DNA from: Alphaproteobacteria bacterium
GTDB lineage: Bacteria; Pseudomonadota; Alphaproteobacteria; Micavibrionales; Micavibrionaceae
DNA length: 5,266 nt
Assembly (NCBI GenBank): GCA_030427765.1
Contig: JAUICS010000129.1
Coordinates: forward strand, 1 to 5,266
Direction of reading: 5' to 3'
Made by a program: the position numbers and the translations under genes. Below are positions 1-5,266 of this stretch, one piece after another (the first letter of the stretch is position 1; each line of letters starts with the position of its first letter). The notes beneath the pieces were generated by a model. The model had not been told where the DNA came from. It saw only the letters and a program-made list of their open reading frames with translations, and ran no database searches.

Positions 1-1
1 G

Positions 2-289
2 AAATTCACATCGCAGTTAACAACACATTTTGTTGCGCCGTGGGCACGTGGCCACGGCCTCGCCAGAATGCTACTTGAAAAGGCCGAGGACATCGCTCAT
101 AAAAATGACTGTAGCGTTATAAACTTAGACGTTCGTGAAACACAGGACGCGGCGATCGCGCTTTACGAACAATGTGGTTATACACGATTTGGTACACACC
201 CTTTTTACGCAAAAGTGGACAATAAAATTGTCAGGGGGCACCATTACTATAAAGTAATCGATGAAAAATTCTTTGAACAAGAGGTTTAA
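2..289 (+). CDS. GNAT family N-acetyltransferase, C-terminal part (cut by window edge)
   Basis: This is the C-terminal part of an enzyme expected to move an acetyl group from acetyl-CoA to an amine; the substrate cannot be told. The open frame enters from the left edge without an in-frame start, so the ATG at 68 is internal. In the visible 95 residues, a V-A-P-W-A-R-G-H-G-L-A-R segment (codons about 32-67) is the GNAT motif A pyrophosphate-binding loop (R/Q-x-x-G-x-G/A). It is followed by the motif A helix (MLLEKAEDIA), then L-D-V-R-E-T-Q and A-A-I-A-L-Y-E-Q-C-G-Y, which is the motif B region typical of RimI-like and related GNATs. The ending, Y-A-K-V-D-N-K-I-V-R-G-H-H-Y-Y-K, recalls cytoplasmic GNATs annotated only as 'N-acetyltransferase'. 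The stop is TAA at 287-289. A 72-nt gap separates it from the acyltransferase gene on the same strand. The fold assignment is strong; the substrate is unknown. Confidence 0.85.
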   Translation, partial: KFTSQLTTHFVAPWARGHGLARMLLEKAEDIAHKNDCSVINLDVRETQDAAIALYEQCGYTRFGTHPFYAKVDNKIVRGHHYYKVIDEKFFEQEV

Positions 290-346
290 TCGGTTATTCT
301 GCACCCTGCCCACGGGCATGTTCACTGGTAACGCGTTGAAATAATG

Positions 347-355
347 TGATATAAT
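347..355 (+). promoter_or_regulatory. Extended -10 promoter element (TGATATAAT) for the acyltransferase gene
   Basis: TGA-TATAAT matches the sigma-70 extended -10 consensus (TGnTATAAT) exactly. The last T is at 355 and the gene's ATG begins at 362, so the predicted +1, seven bases downstream, falls on the A of the ATG. No good -35 hexamer is seen at 16-18 bp: TTGAAA at 336-341 is too close, and 327-332 reads GGTAAC. Extended -10 promoters often lack a -35. No Shine-Dalgarno sequence lies between the box and the ATG. The element is visible; its activity is inferred. Confidence 0.55.
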
Positions 356-361
356 AAAATT

Positions 362-1237
362 ATGCTGGACTCGAAGATATTTACGTATGCTTCCGAAGAT
401 CTTCCATTGATCAAACAATGGTGTATTCGTGTTATTGAAAAACTGACCGGTCAGATAAAAATCTATAAACTCTACCGCGAATACCATATCGAGAATGAGC
501 GTCAGGCCGAGGATTTCTACGATGCCTCTATTCGCAAACTGGATGTAAATGTCCAGTATGATCGCAAGAAACTGAAAAACATTCCAAAGACAGGACCATT
601 GGTCGTTGTTTGCAACCACCCATACGGTGTTCTGGACGGCTTAATCCTGACTCAGATGATGCAGCGGATACGCCCCGATTTCCGTGTATTGACGAATTCA
701 GTGCTTTGCAAGGCACCTGAGGCCAATAAAAACCTTCTCCCTATCGATTTTGCCCTGACAAAAGAAGCTCAAAAAATAAACATTGAAACGCGCGCCAAGT
801 CACGCCAGCTTTTAAAGGACGGCGGATGTATTGCGGTATTTCCGGCTGGCGGGGTTTCCAGCATTCCGTCACTGAAAGATAAAGTGGCACAGGACACCGA
901 ATGGCAACCGTTTGTTGCCCGCCTGATTATTGAATCAAAAGCCACTGTTGTTCCGGTATTCTTCGAAGGACAGAACAGCCGCCTGTTCCAACTCGCCAGT
1001 CTGTTTTCACCGACATTACGGCTTGCCCTGTTCTTTAAAGAACTGGCCGATAAAATCGGTTCATATGTTGGTGTTGAAATTGGTGAGCCTATTCCATACG
1101 CCGATTTGGAACATTTGAAAGATAAGGCAGACCTGTGTCATGAATTGCGCAAACGTACGTATGAACTTGGCGGCATGGACACACTGCCACCGCCAAAACC
1201 GGCCTACCGCACCGACGGACACAAACCCAAAAAATAA
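362..1237 (+). CDS. Lysophospholipid acyltransferase family protein (hemolysin/COG3176-like)
   Basis: Predicted to move an acyl chain onto a lysophospholipid or a related lipid at the inner face of the cytoplasmic membrane. The 291-aa protein has the LPLAT core in order. N-H-P-Y-G-V-L-D-G (residues 85-93) holds the catalytic histidine H86 and D92, an H-x5-D spacing as in the 'NHPxGxxDG' branch rather than the H-x4-D of classical PlsC. F-P-A-G-G-V-S (160-166) is the acceptor-binding motif. V-V-P-V-F-F-E-G-Q-N-S (196-206) is the fourth block, typical of proteins once called putative hemolysins. A helical N-terminal extension of about 75 residues precedes the core, and there is no signal peptide. 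Such proteins may make phospholipids or ornithine lipids; nothing here decides the acceptor. The start at ATG 362 is favoured by the -10 box just upstream, though no ribosome binding site is seen. The gene converges with the XapX gene, 9 nt apart. Confidence 0.88.
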   Translation: MLDSKIFTYASEDLPLIKQWCIRVIEKLTGQIKIYKLYREYHIENERQAEDFYDASIRKLDVNVQYDRKKLKNIPKTGPLVVVCNHPYGVLDGLILTQMMQRIRPDFRVLTNSVLCKAPEANKNLLPIDFALTKEAQKINIETRAKSRQLLKDGGCIAVFPAGGVSSIPSLKDKVAQDTEWQPFVARLIIESKATVVPVFFEGQNSRLFQLASLFSPTLRLALFFKELADKIGSYVGVEIGEPIPYADLEHLKDKADLCHELRKRTYELGGMDTLPPPKPAYRTDGHKPKK

Positions 1238-1246
1238 CAAAAAACC

Positions 1247-1414
1247 TTATTTATTCAGGTACCAATCAACGGCCATGGCGCCACATGTCACGGCCAAAAT
1301 CAGCATTACCCCGATAATTGTTGGTGGGGCGGGAATAGGAACCCCCAGATAACGACACATCGCGCCTAATAAAAACGCAACAGTAAACCCAATAATCAAC
1401 TTGAACGGCTCCAT
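1247..1414 (-). CDS. XapX domain (DUF1427-like) small membrane protein, 55 aa
   Basis: This short gene is easily missed by length filters. The ATG is at 1414-1412 and the TAA at 1249-1247. A GGGAG ribosome binding site lies 6 nt before the ATG (GGGAGTTGTTTATG), the clearest in the window. The protein begins M-E-P-F-K and has a first hydrophobic helix at about residues 6-20 (IIGFTVAFLLGA), a conserved turn V-P-I-P-A-P-P at 25-31, and a second hydrophobic helix at about 33-49 (IIGVMLILAVTCGAMAV). Two helices around an x-P-x-P-A-P-P turn followed by I-I-G-V is the signature of the XapX domain family, small inner-membrane proteins of unknown function. Length is normal for the family. It starts 24 nt after the stop of the LprI-like gene, so the two are probably cotranscribed. 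The name gives a family, not a role. Confidence 0.8.
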   Translation of the reverse strand: MEPFKLIIGFTVAFLLGAMCRYLGVPIPAPPTIIGVMLILAVTCGAMAVDWYLNK

Positions 1415-1438
1415 AAACAACTCCCTGACTAAAAATGC

Positions 1439-1900
1439 TTACTTATCTTTTGCGTTGGCAATAATTTCCAGCCGCTCCAGTGACAGATTAATCATGCATG
1501 ATTGAAACGCAACATCACCATCTTCTGTATTCTGCTTGATAAGGCGTTGGTGCTCGCATTCTTCGTCACGATACGTCTGGAATGTTTCATGTCCTTTTTC
1601 ATACTGCATAACACTAACGTCATCACCGCCCTGATCACGGTAATACATTTCGTCCTGTTTCATCGCATACATGCGGGCCTTTAATTCCTGATCAATCCGC
1701 ATCATTTCAATATCTTTATATGTTTTTTCAAGACATTTCAGACGGGCATCGCGTTCCGCCACATCCTGACACGCGATGGTCATCGACAGGTCTTGTTTTT
1801 CCTGCATCGATTCCGTTTTTGATGTTTGTGATGAGTCTTCCCAACAACCGGCAAGGGCAATAATGGCGATGGCTAAACTGCTTCTGAAAATATTTTTCAT
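1439..1900 (-). CDS. LprI-like (DUF1311) lipoprotein
   Basis: The 153-aa protein is predicted to be exported and lipid-anchored. From the ATG at 1900, M-K-N-I-F-R-S leads into a hydrophobic stretch and the lipobox L-A-G-C, making C19 the lipidated residue. An ATG nine codons upstream (1927) would put charged residues before the signal and has no better ribosome binding site, so 1900 is preferred. After a polar linker (20-40) come C44 and C56, a charged helical stretch (60-90), then F-Q-T-Y-R-D-E-E-C (107-115) and Q-S-C-M-I-N-L-S-L-E-R-L (133-144). The 'YRDxxC ... C(M/L)xxLTxxR' pattern is that of the LprI family, whose mycobacterial member inhibits lysozyme. Disulfides C44-C56 and C115-C135 are plausible. 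E113-E114 and the basic residues vary among relatives, so lysozyme inhibition is only a suggestion. It lies between the META gene (96 nt upstream) and XapX (24 nt downstream). Confidence 0.75.
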   Translation of the reverse strand: MKNIFRSSLAIAIIALAGCWEDSSQTSKTESMQEKQDLSMTIACQDVAERDARLKCLEKTYKDIEMMRIDQELKARMYAMKQDEMYYRDQGGDDVSVMQYEKGHETFQTYRDEECEHQRLIKQNTEDGDVAFQSCMINLSLERLEIIANAKDK

Positions 1901-1996
1901 GTCGATCCCGTCAATTTGATTTGTCATGTAGGTTCATTAGTAATGCGCCTAAAACCGTGTGTCCAGTGCATAATAAACGATATGACGAGATATTCT

Positions 1997-2368
1997 TTAG
2001 TCGTTGCCAAAATGTGGGTGATATACAAAAACCGGATTGCGGCTTTCATCAAGAAGGATCAGCTTACCACCACCAATCGACATGAATTTTACATTGGCAA
2101 ATGCGGCGAAATAGTCATTCTCAATCTGACTCATCGTGAATTCCAGATTGTCGCCAATAGTATATGTACCGCCAAACCGATTGCACGGCCCGGAGCCGCT
2201 AAAATTGTTATCCATTTTCAGCTCCAGCGTCATATCACGCGACGGAAGCGTTCCTTGATACCCGGCAAACTCAACCAATTTCCACGTGCCGATAAACGGC
2301 GCGGGAAACGCATTCGCCGTAATCGGCAATAAAAAAATCACTAAGAATACAAATACAAAATGTTTCAT
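1997..2368 (-). CDS. Secreted META-domain (HslJ-like) protein, shortened
   Basis: The 123-aa protein is predicted to be periplasmic. M-K-H-F followed by a hydrophobic run and I-T-A-N-A|F gives a Sec signal peptide of about 20 residues; no lipobox cysteine is present. The mature part starts with I-G-T-W-K-L-V-E (26-33), the META-domain opening, followed by a strand ending S-G-S-G-P-C-N-R-F-G-G-T-Y-T-I (57-71), the domain hallmark 'GxGxCNxxxGxY', then L-E-F-T-M-S-Q. After this, family members usually have a 'T-x-M-A-C' stretch before the last helix and strands. Here the sequence goes from S-Q-I-E-N almost directly to D-Y-F-A-A-F-A-N-V and then G-K-L-I-L-L-D, so that segment and its cysteine are absent. 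C62 is therefore unpaired in the mature protein. E. coli HslJ is a heat-inducible outer-membrane-associated protein linked to novobiocin resistance. The start is 12 nt after the upstream gene's stop and lacks a clear ribosome binding site. Confidence 0.78.
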   Translation of the reverse strand: MKHFVFVFLVIFLLPITANAFPAPFIGTWKLVEFAGYQGTLPSRDMTLELKMDNNFSGSGPCNRFGGTYTIGDNLEFTMSQIENDYFAAFANVKFMSIGGGKLILLDESRNPVFVYHPHFGND

Positions 2369-2380
2369 ATTGAAACTATA

Positions 2381-3739
2381 TTACAACTTAGGAATATCAA
2401 TAACATTCATATTATCTAATGGTAAAACATCTATTTTGAGGTTAGGGAATGACTTTTTTAAAATCGCTTTATTACGAAGCCACATGTATTCATCTGTCTT
2501 CATATTAGACATAAAAAACCCTGATGCGGGCTTACCAAATTTAAAAGTCCCGTCTTTTCTGATCATTATTTTATCAAATACCAACCCCATAAAGTGCTGT
2601 TTCTTGGGATAATGTTTTAAACAAGTAAGATATAAATTAACTAACAGCTGAAACTTTCTTAAATAATAATGCCATTCACTTTCTTTGTTGTGTCTAAACG
2701 GTACGATGCCAAAAGCCCAAGTAACATTATCTCTCATCCCAGAAATAAAATATCTTTCTTTTTTTCTGAGGGTCATATTTGCATTTAATAATATTTCATT
2801 GGCAAAGTGAGCTCTAATTCTTCTTGGCAACAAACTATAGTGTTTAAAAAGTTCTTCTTTGCTTTGCTGCGTTGTCAGCCCAAAACTAATATCTTCTTCG
2901 ACGTCATCTGAAGTAAATTGATCTATATACTGATCAAGATAATAACTAGCTTCAAAGTAACTTCTTCTTTCTTTATATAAATCGGATTTTATAAGAAAGT
3001 TCCATGTATTTTCTTTTATATAAATTTCTTCGTACGGACCACTTACCTTACTTTTTAATATCCTCCAGCCATTGATTGTATCTATATAAAGTGCCAATAA
3101 ATCTAATTCATTATTTGCTACAATGTCTGCATCACCTAAAATATCTTCTTTGAACTTTAGATAATCAACAAAATCACTAAATGTACTTAATTCAGTCATT
3201 ACAACAATAAAAGAAATTGAATCAAAAATATTTATATGACGTCCACGGTACTTATAGTTAGATATCGTAAACAGGTCTTCTGTTTTTGTATTAATTTTCA
3301 ATGAATTGGTGGTTTTATGATACGACTCACATAGTTGATCACACCCCATGATTACTGCAACTTTGTATATCTTGGCTACATCTACGTTAAAATCCCCCAT
3401 ATCAAACGGAATGCTACATTTAACATCTTTATAAATCTGTCTAGGATATCTTTTTATATGTTGTTCAGCTCTAATAAGCTGATGTTTTGCCCCATCTGAA
3501 GAGTTTTCTATTTTTTTTAAAATACGTTTCCAAATCACACCACTGGCTTTATTTTTTATATTTCCATTAAAATTCTTTATCTCAAAACAAATAATATCAT
3601 TTTCATATTTCACAAAAAGATCACACAATTCCTCATTCGGCTTCATATATAAACCAGAATGACTCCATAATTTCAGGAAAGTATGATCGCCTAACTTAGC
3701 TAATAATTGCTCTGTGTTATTCTTAAATTTCATAGCCAT
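2381..3739 (-). CDS. Uncharacterised protein with PD-(D/E)XK-nuclease-like motif, AT-rich
   Basis: The function is not known. The frame opens at a TTG (3757), but ATGs at 3739 and 3733 are likelier starts because the protein then begins M-(A-M)-K-F-K-N-N-T-E-Q; none has a good ribosome binding site. From 3739 the product is 452 aa with no signal peptide or membrane helix. Near the N-terminus, T-F-L-K-L-W-S is followed by E-E-L-C-D-L-F-V and, 12 residues after that Asp, F-E-I-K. E-x2-D ... E-x-K fits the PD-(D/E)XK nuclease core (D40, E53, K55 in this numbering). Further on are W-K-R-I-L-K-K-I, a C-x-I-P-F segment, Y-K-V-A-V-I-M-G, then N-I-F-D-S-I-S-F and a S-T-F-S-D-F-V-D-Y-L block. I recall this order from a widespread family annotated only as hypothetical, often reading 'KELCDLLV ... 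IxFxxK'. Sampled lines are about one third GC against about 47% in neighbours, suggesting transfer. A defence or DNA-repair role is possible but unproven. Confidence 0.7.
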   Translation of the reverse strand: MAMKFKNNTEQLLAKLGDHTFLKLWSHSGLYMKPNEELCDLFVKYENDIICFEIKNFNGNIKNKASGVIWKRILKKIENSSDGAKHQLIRAEQHIKRYPRQIYKDVKCSIPFDMGDFNVDVAKIYKVAVIMGCDQLCESYHKTTNSLKINTKTEDLFTISNYKYRGRHINIFDSISFIVVMTELSTFSDFVDYLKFKEDILGDADIVANNELDLLALYIDTINGWRILKSKVSGPYEEIYIKENTWNFLIKSDLYKERRSYFEASYYLDQYIDQFTSDDVEEDISFGLTTQQSKEELFKHYSLLPRRIRAHFANEILLNANMTLRKKERYFISGMRDNVTWAFGIVPFRHNKESEWHYYLRKFQLLVNLYLTCLKHYPKKQHFMGLVFDKIMIRKDGTFKFGKPASGFFMSNMKTDEYMWLRNKAILKKSFPNLKIDVLPLDNMNVIDIPKL

Positions 3740-3866
3740 CGAAGGTAGTCCGGGCAAAGGAAAAACACAAGGGTCGTTATTTAATCGTCATTACGGGGAA
3801 GCGAACTTCGTTTCTTCGTCCCTTCGCGTACAAAAATCAAAAAGGATGGAATGCCACCCAATATTT

Positions 3867-3943
3867 GTCATCCTGTGCGAAGGCACAGGATCCATTATAA
3901 ACATCACGTATGCATGGATCCTGCGATTAAATCGCAGGATGAC
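3867..3943. repeat. Nested palindromic repeat (inverted pair of hairpin-forming arms)
   Basis: Two arms of about 30 bases (3867-3895 and 3914-3943) are inverted copies, both starting GTCATCCTG and ending CAGGATCCAT when read inward from each side, and are separated by an 18-base AT-rich spacer. Each arm is itself a perfect hairpin. The left has a 9-bp stem ATCCTGTGC/GCACAGGAT with loop GAAG (3870-3891). The right has a 10-bp stem ATCCTGCGAT/ATCGCAGGAT with loop TAA (3918-3940). The stems differ in sequence yet both keep perfect pairing, a sign of compensatory change. On the lepA transcript the element could protect the 3' end or stop transcription, although no T-run follows. Confidence 0.85.
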
Positions 3944-4006
3944 CTTTAAGGGGGCGCAGGATGAATTTGGGGAACATAAAATAGCTTAACATGGTTAAAT
4001 AACCGC

Positions 4007-4040
4007 GATTACCGCGCTCGTGCTACTCGCTCGCAATGAC
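4007..4040. repeat. Partial GTCATTGCGAG-type palindromic repeat next to the lepA stop
   Basis: Read on the minus strand this begins GTCATTGCGAGCGAG and ends GCGCGGTAATC, so its two ends (ATTGCG and its near-complement CGCGGTAAT) can pair imperfectly around a central loop. This is the shape of small dispersed repeats of the 'GTCATTGCGAG...GGCAATCC' kind. It starts 12 nt beyond the lepA stop codon. A related end, GTCATTACGGGGAAGCG, occurs in opposite orientation at 3787-3803. Family membership is inferred from the pattern only. Confidence 0.5.
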
Positions 4041-4052
4041 AAATATACTCGA

Positions 4053-5266
4053 TCAATCCTCGCCCATTTTAAGGGCGTTGATGAAGGCGGATTGCGGAAT
4101 TTCCACGTTACCGTACTGGCGCATTTTCTTTTTACCTTCCTTCTGTTTTTCCAGAAGTTTACGTTTCCGCGATACATCACCACCGTAACATTTGGCGGTC
4201 ACGTCTTTACGAAGCGCACTTAAGGTTTCACGCGCGATAATACGGCCACCGATCGCGGCCTGAATAGCGATCTTGAACATCTGCCGTGGAATAAGTTCTT
4301 TCAGGCGTTCACAAAGGCCCCTGCCCCGAAATTCCGCCTGTGACCGGTGCACAATCATGGCGAGCGCATCAACGGATTCATCATTAACCTTGATTTCCAT
4401 TTTCACGAGATCGTTTTCAGCATAACCAAAAAGTTCGTAATCAAAACTGGCGTAACCGCGGCTGATCGATTTCAAACGGTCATAAAAATCAAACACCACT
4501 TCGTTCAGCGGCAATTTGTAAACAACCATTGCACGATCACCGGCATAGGTTAGATCAAGCTGCTCCCCCCGCTTATCCTGACAAAGCTGGATAATCCCGC
4601 CAAGGAATTCATCCGGCACAAGGATTGTGGCTTTAATCCACGGTTCCTCAATATGATCAATAAGTGTGACATCCGGCATATCGACAGGGTTATACAGTTC
4701 AATCATCTGCCCCTTATTCATATGGATGTGATACACCACGCTCGGCGCCGTCGGGATAAGGTCGAGATTAAATTCACGCTCAAGCCGTTCCTGAATAATC
4801 TCCATATGCAACAGCCCTAGGAAACCGCAACGAAACCCGAGGCCAAGCGCCTGACTTTGTTCCGGTTCAAAATGCAGGGCCGCGTCATTCAACTTTAACC
4901 GGCCAAGTGCGTCTTTTAGCACCTGATACTGACTGGAATCCGCAGGGAATAATGAGCAAAACACCATTGGCACGGACGGTTTGAAACCGGGAAGACGCTC
5001 AGAACATTGCCGTTTTTCTTCGGTAATCGTGTCACCAACCTGCGTTTCTTCAATATCTTTAATAGATGCGGTGATAAAACCCATTTCGCCGGGGCCGAGT
5101 TCATCCACCATCACCGGTTTCGGCGTAAACATACCCACGCGGTCAATATCACGAATGGCGCGCGTATTCAAAAACTGGACACGTTGTCCCTTTTTCAACC
5201 TGCCGTCAATGACACGGACAAGAATGACCACACCTAAATAGGCATCATACCAACTATCCACCAATA
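4053..5266 (-). CDS. lepA: Elongation factor 4 (LepA), C-terminal two thirds (cut by window edge)
   Basis: LepA is a ribosome-associated GTPase related to EF-G, proposed to back-translocate stalled ribosomes or to help 30S maturation. About 404 codons are visible, matching from about residue 197 of the roughly 600-aa family. The GTPase domain lies beyond the right edge, and the first in-frame TTG at 5264 is an internal Leu, not a start. Visible in order are domain II ([11 protein letters not shown], then V-G-M-F-T-P-K); [17 protein letters not shown]; the EF-G III-like domain with L-N-D-A-A-L and [21 protein letters not shown]; domain V with [16 protein letters not shown]; and the LepA-specific C-terminal domain with [28 protein letters not shown] and [10 protein letters not shown]. 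The frame is intact and ends in TGA at 4055-4053. Confidence 0.98.
   Translation of the reverse strand, partial: LVDSWYDAYLGVVILVRVIDGRLKKGQRVQFLNTRAIRDIDRVGMFTPKPVMVDELGPGEMGFITASIKDIEETQVGDTITEEKRQCSERLPGFKPSVPMVFCSLFPADSSQYQVLKDALGRLKLNDAALHFEPEQSQALGLGFRCGFLGLLHMEIIQERLEREFNLDLIPTAPSVVYHIHMNKGQMIELYNPVDMPDVTLIDHIEEPWIKATILVPDEFLGGIIQLCQDKRGEQLDLTYAGDRAMVVYKLPLNEVVFDFYDRLKSISRGYASFDYELFGYAENDLVKMEIKVNDESVDALAMIVHRSQAEFRGRGLCERLKELIPRQMFKIAIQAAIGGRIIARETLSALRKDVTAKCYGGDVSRKRKLLEKQKEGKKKMRQYGNVEIPQSAFINALKMGED

Larger units (their letters stand above)
3740..4052. repeat. Gene-free, repeat-rich region between lepA and the nuclease-like gene
   Basis: These 313 bases separate the lepA stop from the next minus-strand gene and hold no convincing ORF. 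They contain a nested palindromic element (3867-3943), a GTCATT...-type end at 3787 and its inverse ...AATGAC at 4040, a palindrome GGTTAAATAACC at 3993-4004, and a stray GCGCAGGATGA fragment at about 3954-3964. The promoter of the nuclease-like gene and the lepA terminator must lie here if they exist. I see no hairpin with a clean T-run on the minus strand and no strong -35/-10 pair. Resemblance to dispersed intergenic repeats of alphaproteobacteria is from memory. Confidence 0.7.

Noticed and set aside
307..318. Palindrome TGCCCACGGGCA after the GNAT gene as a terminator
   Set aside because: The stem is short with almost no loop and is followed by TGTTCACTGG rather than a T-run.
336..341. 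TTGAAA as a -35 box for the acyltransferase promoter
   Set aside because: It is only 8 bases from the -10 box, too close for a sigma-70 promoter.
125..619. A 164-codon open frame on the minus strand
   Set aside because: It lies across the GNAT 3' end and the acyltransferase 5' part, both with clear family motifs on the other strand, and its product shows no recognisable domain.
1916..2332. A 138-codon open frame on the plus strand
   Set aside because: It is the reverse of the META gene, which has a signal peptide and family hallmark; the plus-strand product is basic and featureless.
3755..3757. TTG as the start of the nuclease-like gene
   Set aside because: It has no ribosome binding site, and the added residues (P-G-L-P-S) come from the edge of the repeat-rich region; the ATGs at 3739 or 3733 are more natural.
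3714..3989. A 91-codon open frame on the plus strand
   Set aside because: It runs through the palindromic repeats and overlaps the start of the nuclease-like gene. Such repeats commonly create chance frames with peptides like V-I-L-x-E-G-T-G-S-I.
3740..4052. CRISPR array or tRNA in the gene-free region
   Set aside because: The repeats are inverted and nested rather than regularly spaced direct repeats, and no cloverleaf with a T-arm consensus is seen.
4981..5241. Overlapping plus-strand frames of 76-86 codons
   Set aside because: Both are antisense to lepA, whose frame is unmistakable.

Overview
The window looks like a stretch of chromosome from a Gram-negative bacterium, most likely an alphaproteobacterium. 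The reasons are envelope proteins with Sec and lipoprotein signals, a hemolysin-type (COG3176-like) lysophospholipid acyltransferase, an XapX-type small membrane protein, and intergenic palindromes of the 'GTCATCCTG...CAGGATCCA' and 'GTCATTGCGAG...' kind that I know mainly from Rickettsiales and related alphaproteobacteria. The lineage call is inference. Most genes sit near 46-48% GC in lines I counted by hand; one gene is much more AT-rich.

Layout, left to right. (1) At 2-289 (+) is the 3' end of a GNAT N-acetyltransferase. (2) At 362-1237 (+) is an acyltransferase, with a consensus extended -10 box placed so that transcription should begin at the A of its ATG, which suggests a leaderless mRNA. 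(3) Converging on it with a 9-nt gap is a minus-strand run of small envelope genes. Read in the direction of transcription these are a META-domain periplasmic protein (2368-1997), an LprI-like lipoprotein (1900-1439) and a 55-aa XapX membrane protein (1414-1247). (4) Just upstream of the META gene, with a 12-nt gap, is an AT-rich minus-strand gene (about 3739-2381). It encodes an uncharacterised protein with a PD-(D/E)XK-nuclease-like motif near its N-terminus, and is the best candidate for an acquired gene. (5) The gene-free stretch 3740-4052 is filled with palindromic repeat material, including two perfect hairpins nested in a larger inverted repeat. (6) From 4053 to the right edge (-) is the C-terminal two thirds of lepA (elongation factor 4).

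How it fits together. LepA and the two plus-strand genes look like ordinary housekeeping genes. The META, LprI-like and XapX genes form a plausible envelope set, and the LprI-like and XapX genes are close enough to share a transcript. The AT-rich nuclease-like gene lies between the lepA-side repeat block and the META gene and may now share a transcript with the envelope genes. I see no CRISPR array, tRNA, rRNA, transposase or complete multi-gene defence system. The most unusual item is the orphan nuclease-like gene with its repeat-rich upstream region.
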